From JBOGJI01 sp050747865 (lineage in GTDB: Bacteria; Acidobacteriota; Thermoanaerobaculia; Multivoradales; JAHEKO01), in NCBI GenBank assembly GCA_050747865.1, contig JBOGJI010000220.1, positions 1 through 9,654 of the forward strand: a DNA stretch of 9,654 nt, read 5' to 3'. Shown here piece after piece: positions 1-5,846 of this stretch; the stretch's first letter is position 1, and every line of letters starts with the position of its first letter. The translations under genes were made by a program, and so were the position numbers. The notes below the pieces were generated by a model. That model worked only from the letters and a program-made list of their open reading frames with translations. It had not been told where the DNA came from and searched no databases.

Positions 1-2
1 TC

Positions 3-650
3 GACCGCGGCCTGGTCGGCATCGAGAGCCTGCCCCGGCACGGCGCCTACCGTTGGCGGTCCATCCTCGAGCGCAAGGAGGAGCTGGCGGCCGAGCTCGA
101 CGCCGACTGGTTCCTGCACGTCGACGCGGACGAGCTCCGGCTTCCCCCGAGCTCGGAGCAGTCGCTCGCCGAGGCATTCGCCGGCGTTGACGATGCGGGG
201 TTCAACGCGGTGAACTTCTTCGAGTTCACCTTCGTGCCGACGCGCCAGAGCCCGGACCACGATCACCCGGAGTTCCTGGACACGATGCGCTGGTACTACC
301 CGTTCCAGCCCACCTTCCCGCACCAGCTCAAGGCATGGAAGCGCCAGACGGAACGCGTCGACCTGACGTCGTCAGCCGGTCACCTGGTTGGCTTTCCGGG
401 GCTCCGGATGTACCCGCAGTCGTTCCCGATGCGGCACTATCTGTTCCTGAGCCAGGCGCACGCCATGAGCAAGTACGTGCAGCGTGCGTACGACGCGGAG
501 GAGCTCGCCCGCGGCTGGCATCGGCTGCGCTCCCGGCTGCGGCCCGAGCACATCGTCCTGCAGGAGGAATCCGAGCTGCGCAGGTATGTCTCCGACGACC
601 TCCTGGATCCCTCCGACCCTCTCGTGCGCCATCCCCTCTTCGGCTCCTGA
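3..650 (+). CDS. GT2-like glycosyltransferase, 3' part (5' end outside window)
   Basis: The reading frame is open from the first full codon at position 3 to the TGA at 648-650, giving 215 visible residues with the start missing. The segment ADWFLHVDADELR (about residues 34-46) carries a DxD-type motif (DAD), the metal and nucleotide-sugar binding signature of GT-A fold glycosyltransferases. Upstream of it lies RWRSILERKEELAAEL, a stretch I recognise from family 2-like proteins that act in surface polysaccharide synthesis. The C-terminal half (FEFTFVP, MRWYYPFQP, HYLFLS, RAYDAEELARGWH) also resembles such proteins. Donor and acceptor sugars cannot be read from the sequence. A cytosolic or membrane-associated location is assumed, since no membrane segment is visible in this part. 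The gene converges with the methyltransferase that ends at 676, leaving 25 bp between the stops. An internal ATG at 210 could start a shorter ORF, but codons 5' of it clearly belong to the same protein. Confidence 0.8.
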   Translation, partial: DRGLVGIESLPRHGAYRWRSILERKEELAAELDADWFLHVDADELRLPPSSEQSLAEAFAGVDDAGFNAVNFFEFTFVPTRQSPDHDHPEFLDTMRWYYPFQPTFPHQLKAWKRQTERVDLTSSAGHLVGFPGLRMYPQSFPMRHYLFLSQAHAMSKYVQRAYDAEELARGWHRLRSRLRPEHIVLQEESELRRYVSDDLLDPSDPLVRHPLFGS

Positions 651-675
651 GGGCCGGCACTCGGGCGGCCGAGCA

Positions 676-1239
676 TCAGGATCCCGTCGTCGAGCGCCTC
701 GCCCCTTCGCGTTTCCACATCAGGAACACGTGCTCGACGCCGTACATCGTCTTCGGGGCGACCAGCTCGAGAAGCTTCCATTCGATGCCCCGCAGCTCCG
801 CCACCAGCTCCTCCTTGTCGAGGGAGAGGTTCGGCACGCCGACGTCACGCACGAACTTGATCTCCTCGGTTCCCGCCGACGACCAGGGGGTGAAGATCGC
901 CAGCACCATCCGGTCGCGGAACGAGGCGAGCGCGTTGGTCAGCAACTTCCTCCACCGGTAGTTGTGCTCGAGCACGTGGCGCATGAAGATGCCGTCGACC
1001 CGGCTTGTGTAGTCTTCCAAATCGACCACCTTGCTGGCGAACGGCGAGGCCGAGCCGTCGACGCCGACGTAGCCCTCCGTCCTGAACCTCGAGAACCAGC
1101 CCTTGCCGCAACCCCAGTCCTCGACGGTCGCGCACCCGGCGAGGAACTCGGCGCCGATGAGGTAGGACACGGTGTTCCCGTATGGCTCCGGGCCGCGAAC
1201 CGACCGGTACCGCTCGCCCCATCTGCCCAGGTTGCTCAT
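676..1239 (-). CDS. Small class I SAM-dependent methyltransferase
   Basis: This is a protein of 187 residues. It probably transfers a methyl group from S-adenosylmethionine to a sugar or other small acceptor. The Rossmann-type motif I is seen as VEDWGCGKGWFS (residues 39-50). A motif II-like strand with an acidic end is GYVGVDGS (57-64), and the post-II segment RHVLEHN (87-93) is typical of class I methyltransferases in polysaccharide clusters. MVLAIFTPWS (111-120) is the following strand. The ATG at 1239 is chosen because it lies 11 bp after the stop of the upstream sulfotransferase. The same frame runs open to 1851, but that extension lies inside the sulfotransferase in another frame and is spurious. 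GGAG at the end of the sulfotransferase gene and GGCAGG nearer the ATG are possible ribosome sites. It is the last gene of the minus-strand block. The acceptor is unknown; O-methylation of a glycan is an inference from context. Confidence 0.8.
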   Translation of the reverse strand: MSNLGRWGERYRSVRGPEPYGNTVSYLIGAEFLAGCATVEDWGCGKGWFSRFRTEGYVGVDGSASPFASKVVDLEDYTSRVDGIFMRHVLEHNYRWRKLLTNALASFRDRMVLAIFTPWSSAGTEEIKFVRDVGVPNLSLDKEELVAELRGIEWKLLELVAPKTMYGVEHVFLMWKREGARRSTTGS

Positions 1240-1250
1240 CGCCTGCCGCC

Positions 1251-2123
1251 TCACTCCACCGGAAATCCGAGTGACGCCACGTAGTCTATGTCCGCCGCCT
1301 GGAAGAGCTCCCTGCCGTGGCGCCGGAACCTGCCGATGCTCGGCGGCGCCGCGACCAGCCGATCGATCTGCTCCGCGACCTCTCCCCGCGACCGGCCCAG
1401 GAAGCTCGCGAGCCGCACGACCGTGCGCTCGTCCCGCGCGCACAGATCCTCGAAGCGGATCCACAGCACCCGTTCGGGATGGTCCTCCGCCAGCCGGCGC
1501 GCTCGTCGCTCGGCCCAGCACCAGTACCTCAGGCTGCACGCCGCTTCCGGCTCGCCGGCGACCGGGGGAAGCACGTGCGGGCCCCAGAATCGCACCTGGT
1601 TCTGATTGTCGCCGAATGCCGCGTCGAGGCCGTTGCGCGCCAGGTGGATGTACCGGGCCTCGGGATCGACTTCGAGAACGCGTTCCGCCACGAGGTGAGA
1701 GTTGGGCTCCTTCCATGCCCAGAGGGCGCGCTGGCGGGGGTCGGCGAGCCGGCGCAGCATGGAGCCGGCGCGTGCGCGCAGCCAGGGAGACTGATGCTGG
1801 TCCCGCGGCTCCAGCATCGCCGACTCGATCTCCCCCGGGTCGAAGCGACACCGCGCCGGGGCTCCCGAGCTCGCGGCCCGGAACGCCTCGTAGAGGCGGG
1901 CCAAGGCGGCCTGTTCCAGCGCCAGCGCGGCGGGACGCCTGAACAGGGCGCTGAACCAGCGGTTGTCCAGGGACTCGTTCAGGTCCTCACCGATGTGGTA
2001 TCCCAGCTCGCGCAGCAGCGCGGCCACGACCCGGGTGCCGCTGCCCCCCACGCCGCCGACGAACACTGGCGAGCCGGAGCTCAGACGCCCCCCTTGACTG
2101 CCTCGAGCAGCGACGGATACCAC
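1251..2123 (-). CDS. Sulfotransferase family protein (second of tandem pair)
   Basis: Likely a PAPS-dependent sulfotransferase moving sulfate to a glycan or other acceptor. The 5'-phosphosulfate-binding loop is VFVGGVGGSGTR (residues 20-31 from the start used here). The 3'-phosphate-binding part is probably YIHLARNGLDAAF (158-170, with R163), and RFEDL (223-227) is a typical C-terminal family motif. With the GTG at 2123 the protein has 290 residues. That start has GGAGG 10 nt upstream and overlaps the preceding sulfotransferase gene by 43 bp. A GTG at 2066 would begin directly at VFVGG (271 residues) but has no good ribosome site, and a rare CTG start just after an AAGGGGGG run is also possible. 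Family members usually have only a few residues before the loop, so the true start is uncertain; the stop is firm. The open frame extends up to 3590, but that part is antisense-frame noise within the neighbours. It differs clearly from the adjacent sulfotransferase, so the pair is not a recent duplication. Confidence 0.82.
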   Translation of the reverse strand: MVSVAARGSQGGRLSSGSPVFVGGVGGSGTRVVAALLRELGYHIGEDLNESLDNRWFSALFRRPAALALEQAALARLYEAFRAASSGAPARCRFDPGEIESAMLEPRDQHQSPWLRARAGSMLRRLADPRQRALWAWKEPNSHLVAERVLEVDPEARYIHLARNGLDAAFGDNQNQVRFWGPHVLPPVAGEPEAACSLRYWCWAERRARRLAEDHPERVLWIRFEDLCARDERTVVRLASFLGRSRGEVAEQIDRLVAAPPSIGRFRRHGRELFQAADIDYVASLGFPVE

Positions 2124-2989
2124 GCCTTCACGGCCTCCAGCGCGGTCGCGGAGGCGGTCTCCGCCAGCGTCGGCTCGACCAGCGCGTCGTAGGCGGCGCC
2201 GACCCGCCGCGCGATGGCCTCGTCGACCTCCCTGCCGACGTCGGCGAACGACGAGCCGACGCGCGACCGCAACACGGTCTCGAGCAGGCCGCGGTCGAGC
2301 CCCGAGTCGGCGAGGCCGAGCGGCGCGAAGAGGGTCTCCGTGATTCCGTCCGGGTGGATCGACTCGTAGCGCAGCACCACGGCCTGCGCAGCGTGCCTTT
2401 CGGCGGCGACCAGCATGGCGTCCACCGCCCTGGCGTACGCGGCGATGGCTTCGCGGGTCGCCTCCTCGGGTGATGCCGCGGTCGCGCCGTCGCTCCAGCG
2501 GACGAAGAGCTGGCTCAACAGCAGGCTCTTGGGGTGGCGCACCAGCAGGATCATGCGGCAGCCGGGAAACAGCCGGTAGAAGAACTCGATGTCCTCGACG
2601 TCCAGGTGCCGGATCTCCTTGAAGCCCCACACGCGGCCGGGGTCCGCGGGGTCGCCGTAGAGGGACTCCAGCATGCGGGCGGCTGCGGCGACCAGGTCGT
2701 CGATCGTGAACGGGCTCGCCCAGGGCTTGAAGCGGTTGGCGAAGTCGTTGAACTCCCGGTACGCCTCCGCGTCGACCTTGCCGCGAACGACATGCGAGGC
2801 GGCAAGGCGCTCCACGACCCGCCGCAGCTCGCCGACCAGCCCCGCGTTCTCCCCCCAGATCGTCACCCGCCGGTGGCAGTTCAGGAGCCGCTGCACGAAC
2901 GTCGTCCCCCCGCGGTGGAAGCCGAGGACGAAGACGGGCGGCGGGCGATCGCCGGCGGGCGTGGGCGGGTGAGGAGCCGAGGAAGCCAT
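2081..2989 (-). CDS. Sulfotransferase family protein (first of tandem pair)
   Basis: A 302-residue protein of the P-loop sulfotransferase fold. PVFVLGFHRGGTTFVQRLL (residues 18-36) is the 5'-phosphosulfate-binding loop, and CRMILLVRHPKSLLLSQ (144-160) is the 3'-phosphate-binding strand and helix with R151 and S155/S159. WGFKEIRHLD (121-130) matches the family 'W..KE.' region, which often lies near the acceptor site. No signal peptide or membrane helix is seen; a cytosolic enzyme using PAPS is expected. The ATG at 2989 lies 9 bp after the stop of the large glycosyltransferase, and the first 17 residues are a proline-rich leader. The ribosome site is weak, so translation may be coupled to the upstream gene. 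With the downstream sulfotransferase and glycosyltransferases it suggests sulfation of a surface glycan. The acceptor cannot be determined from the sequence. Confidence 0.87.
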   Translation of the reverse strand: MASSAPHPPTPAGDRPPPVFVLGFHRGGTTFVQRLLNCHRRVTIWGENAGLVGELRRVVERLAASHVVRGKVDAEAYREFNDFANRFKPWASPFTIDDLVAAAARMLESLYGDPADPGRVWGFKEIRHLDVEDIEFFYRLFPGCRMILLVRHPKSLLLSQLFVRWSDGATAASPEEATREAIAAYARAVDAMLVAAERHAAQAVVLRYESIHPDGITETLFAPLGLADSGLDRGLLETVLRSRVGSSFADVGREVDEAIARRVGAAYDALVEPTLAETASATALEAVKAWYPSLLEAVKGGV

Positions 2990-2998
2990 CGTACGCCG

Positions 2999-5833
2999 TT
3001 ACGAGAGGATCGAGCTCCACAGCCGCCGCCGCGACTCGGCCTGGGCGGCCAGGGTGTGATGGGCCAGAGTGTCCTCGAAGGCGTTGCTCCCGAGCTCGCG
3101 GCGCCTGTCCGCATCGTCGATCAGCTCGCGGAGCGCGGCGAGCCAGTCCTCGGGCGTGTTCGGCGCCAGCAGCCCGGTCTCGCCGTGCCGCACGACGTCG
3201 CGGTAGGCGGGCGCGTCGGAGAGCACCTGTGCGTAGCCGCAGATCGCGTAGTCGAAGTGCTTGATCGGGCTCTTCGCCCGGTTGAATTCGTTGTCGGCCA
3301 GCGGCGCGACGGCGATGTCGTATCGCGGCGCGTGCGCCATCCAGCGCGCGAACTCGGGATAGGTGCGGACCCAGGTGGGCAGGTTCTCCCGCCGCATGCC
3401 GGGCGGCGGCTCCCCGGCGACGCCGCCGATGCAGACGAAGTCGACCCGCCCGCCGTATCTGGCCTTGAGGCGCTCGATGGGGCCGGCGAGCAGGGCCAGA
3501 TCGGCGCCGTGCGTGTGCGTGCCGACATACAGGATGCTCACCCGGTCGCGAGGACCGTGGACGGCCCGCCCGCGGGTGGTCGGCAGCCACAGGCGTTCGT
3601 CGAGCGCGTTGGGAACCACGAACACGTTGTGGTTCAGCTTCGCCAGCCGATCCTTGAGCGGCGGCGTCGACACCACGACGGCGTGGGCGCGGTTGGCGAT
3701 CAGCGCCATCGCCTCGAGCGCGTCGGCGGAGAAGCGCGGGACGGCGGGATGCCCGGGCGGCAGGTGGAACAGATCGTCGTCGATCTCATAGACGATCCTG
3801 ACGCCGCGCGCCCGGCAGCGCTCGACCAGCTCCTCCGCCCGCTCCGGAGACCGCACCGCGTCGCGCTGGATCAACAGCACGTCGTGTGCCGGCGCGCTGC
3901 CGCTCGAGTCCCGGGGCTCGGGCGCCAGCCGCAGGACGCCGGCCAGCCCGGGATGCGCCAGGGGGCACAACACGCGGATGTAACTGCTGCCCTCCGGGCC
4001 GCCGTTCGGGCGCCGCGGGATCAGCGCCTGGACCGCCGGCCCGGTCGTCGCCGCGGCAGGGCCGGCCGGCGGCACCGGCCGGGTCGCCAGGCTCCGGGCG
4101 CGTTGCCGGAAGCGCTCGAGCAGCGGATCCTCCCGCAGGCTCCGCATCGCGCGCTCGATGCGGGCCGCCCCGTGGCGGCGCCGCAGGGCCTCCATCCCCG
4201 CCCGCGCCAGCTCCTGACGCTCTGCGTCGGCGTAGCTCTTCGATTTGGCGTGGTAGACGAAGGTGTGGGTGGCGACGACCAGGCCGAAGCCGGCGTCGGC
4301 GGCGCGCAGGCAATAGTCGCTCTCCTCGCCGTAGCCGCGGGGGAAGGCGGCCTCGTCGAAGAGCCCGACCGTCGACAGGACGGCGCGCGTCACGCCGAAA
4401 CAGAAGCCGTGGACCAGGGGAGTCCGCGGCAGCAGGTCGACCGGGGTCCACCACTCGCAATACCGGTTCATGTCTTCGGCCGTCAGCCCCGCCGGCAGCT
4501 CGTTGATCGCCGTCTGTCGCGCTGAGCCGCGGTGCTCCGGGATCGACTGCGGGCCGGCGGCGTTGGACAGCGGCCCGACGATGCCCGCGCCGGGCGTCGA
4601 GAAGACCACGTCGGCCAGCTTCTCGGCCCAGCCCGAGGTGACGACGGTGTCGCTGTTGAGCAGGATGGCGAGCTCCGCGGACGAAGCCGCGAGCCCGCGG
4701 TTCGCCGCCCGCGTATAGCCCTCGGCCCGCTGGTTGCGGATCAGGTCGATCCAGGGCTGCGCGCCGGCCAGCTCCTCCAGCCGGCGGGCGGTCGCGGCAT
4801 CCGAGCCGTCGTCGACGAGGATCAGGCGCTGCCGCTCGCCGGTGCGGGCGCGGCGCACCGACTCCAGGCAGCGCTCGACGTGCTCGAGGGCGTCGTGTAC
4901 GCAGACGATGATGTCGATGTGGCGCCCGCTCTGCGCTGCGATCCGCTCCTCCCGGACCTCGGCATAGGGCGGCCGCGCGTAGGGATCGAAGAAGGACGCG
5001 TGGAGCCGTTCCACCAGGCGGTTCGCCGCGCCGCCGCCGCCGTCGTGCGGCGCCCAGGCGAGCAGAGGATGGTCGCGAACGCCGCCGGGATGATCCGTGA
5101 GTGTATGGGTCTCGAGGGAGCCGCGGGCGAGGGCGTAGTTGAAGCTGAGCTGGTCCCGCTTGCTGCCGCGGTCGATCTCCCCCCACCACGTGTCGAGGAA
5201 CGGGCGGACGCGGGGATCGCGCGGCTTGAGCATCAGCACGCTGCTCTCGATCAGGCCGTCGGTCGCGAACCCCGCTTCGCGGTAGCGATCGACCTGCGCC
5301 CGCATGACCTCCACGTCGTCCTTGTGGAGCCCGGCGCAGGCCTCCACCTCCTCGGCCAGCGAACGTCTGACCGGGTGCGGGACCGCCGCCACCAGCGCCT
5401 CCGAGGCCTGGAAACGCTCCACCAGGGGAAAGATGTCCCCCAGGATCATGATGGTGCTGTCCACCCAGATCGCCAGATCGTGGTCCGGCAGCAGCAGGTG
5501 CGGATGCGTCTTGACGAAGCGGGCGGTGCGGGTCGGATCGTGGTCGAAATACGTGATCGGCCGCACGTCGTGGACGCCCGTGTCCGGCGCCGGCGCGTCG
5601 GTGAAGAGCACGTAGTCGAACCGCGGATCCGGCGGATCCGGGAGCTTTATCGAGTCGTACCGGCGGACGATCGCGGTATAGACGGCGATGCGCGGCCCTT
5701 GCCGCGCCGCCGCGGCAAGGGCCGCGCGCGCCGCCCGGTAGGCGGCGATCCGCCTCTGGTACGCGTCGAGGTCCGCGAGGCGCCGCTCGACGCTGCTCGT
5801 CTGCCGCTCCCCGGCTTCGCTTCCTTGCGTCAC
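2999..5833 (-). CDS. Three-module glycosyltransferase (DUF616-like + GT2 + GT4-like)
   Basis: A 944-residue protein with three apparent glycosyltransferase modules. Residues about 47-245 resemble the DUF616/TOD1-MUCI70 glycosyltransferase-like domain (RIAVYTAIVRRYD, FDYVLFTDAP, LAIWVDSTIMI at 120-130). Residues about 304-560 are a GT2 domain with LILVDDGSD (337-345), LLNSDT (391-396), HGFCFG (475-480) and YGEESDYCLR (501-510). Residues about 615-944 are a GT4-like domain with VYEIDDDLFH (681-690), VVPNALDERLW (739-749), ILYVGTHTHG (767-776) and SPIKHFDYA (855-863). In the last module the usual E-x7-E glutamates are not obvious. The start is GTG at 5833, 13 bp after the stop of the surface protein; it is the most upstream start in the frame and its ribosome site is weak. 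Residues 15-47 are Ala/Arg-rich and probably helical. No signal peptide or membrane helix is visible, so cytoplasmic assembly of a surface glycan is likely. Substrates are unknown. Confidence 0.85.
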   Translation of the reverse strand: MTQGSEAGERQTSSVERRLADLDAYQRRIAAYRAARAALAAAARQGPRIAVYTAIVRRYDSIKLPDPPDPRFDYVLFTDAPAPDTGVHDVRPITYFDHDPTRTARFVKTHPHLLLPDHDLAIWVDSTIMILGDIFPLVERFQASEALVAAVPHPVRRSLAEEVEACAGLHKDDVEVMRAQVDRYREAGFATDGLIESSVLMLKPRDPRVRPFLDTWWGEIDRGSKRDQLSFNYALARGSLETHTLTDHPGGVRDHPLLAWAPHDGGGGAANRLVERLHASFFDPYARPPYAEVREERIAAQSGRHIDIIVCVHDALEHVERCLESVRRARTGERQRLILVDDGSDAATARRLEELAGAQPWIDLIRNQRAEGYTRAANRGLAASSAELAILLNSDTVVTSGWAEKLADVVFSTPGAGIVGPLSNAAGPQSIPEHRGSARQTAINELPAGLTAEDMNRYCEWWTPVDLLPRTPLVHGFCFGVTRAVLSTVGLFDEAAFPRGYGEESDYCLRAADAGFGLVVATHTFVYHAKSKSYADAERQELARAGMEALRRRHGAARIERAMRSLREDPLLERFRQRARSLATRPVPPAGPAAATTGPAVQALIPRRPNGGPEGSSYIRVLCPLAHPGLAGVLRLAPEPRDSSGSAPAHDVLLIQRDAVRSPERAEELVERCRARGVRIVYEIDDDLFHLPPGHPAVPRFSADALEAMALIANRAHAVVVSTPPLKDRLAKLNHNVFVVPNALDERLWLPTTRGRAVHGPRDRVSILYVGTHTHGADLALLAGPIERLKARYGGRVDFVCIGGVAGEPPPGMRRENLPTWVRTYPEFARWMAHAPRYDIAVAPLADNEFNRAKSPIKHFDYAICGYAQVLSDAPAYRDVVRHGETGLLAPNTPEDWLAALRELIDDADRRRELGSNAFEDTLAHHTLAAQAESRRRLWSSILS
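5690..5727. repeat. Perfect 17-bp inverted repeat, 4-nt loop, inside coding sequence
   Basis: Arms at 5690-5706 and 5711-5727 are exact reverse complements around the loop CCGC (5707-5710). The outer part of the left arm reads GCGCGGCCCTTGCCGCG. It lies about 107-144 nt downstream of the GTG start of the large glycosyltransferase and encodes part of its Ala/Arg-rich N-terminal helix. No T-run follows on either strand, so it is not a standard intrinsic terminator. The transcript could form a very stable hairpin here. Confidence 0.85.
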
Positions 5834-5846
5834 TCGCCCGGCGTCA

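Noticed and set aside
651..675. Possible bidirectional terminator between the convergent genes
   Set aside because: Only a 5-bp GGCCG/CGGCC stem (652-656 with 666-670) with a 9-nt loop and no T-run; too weak to call.
2124..3590. N-terminal extension of the second sulfotransferase frame
   Set aside because: Arg/Gly/Ala-rich nonsense overlapping two well-supported genes in another frame; the real protein begins near the P-loop.
4067..4081. GC-rich inverted repeat around CGGCCGG
   Set aside because: Short stem in a Pro/Ala/Gly linker of the large glycosyltransferase; expected by chance at this GC content.
2534..4525. Plus-strand open frame of 663 residues
   Set aside because: Antisense to the first sulfotransferase and the large glycosyltransferase; low-complexity shadow typical of GC-rich DNA.
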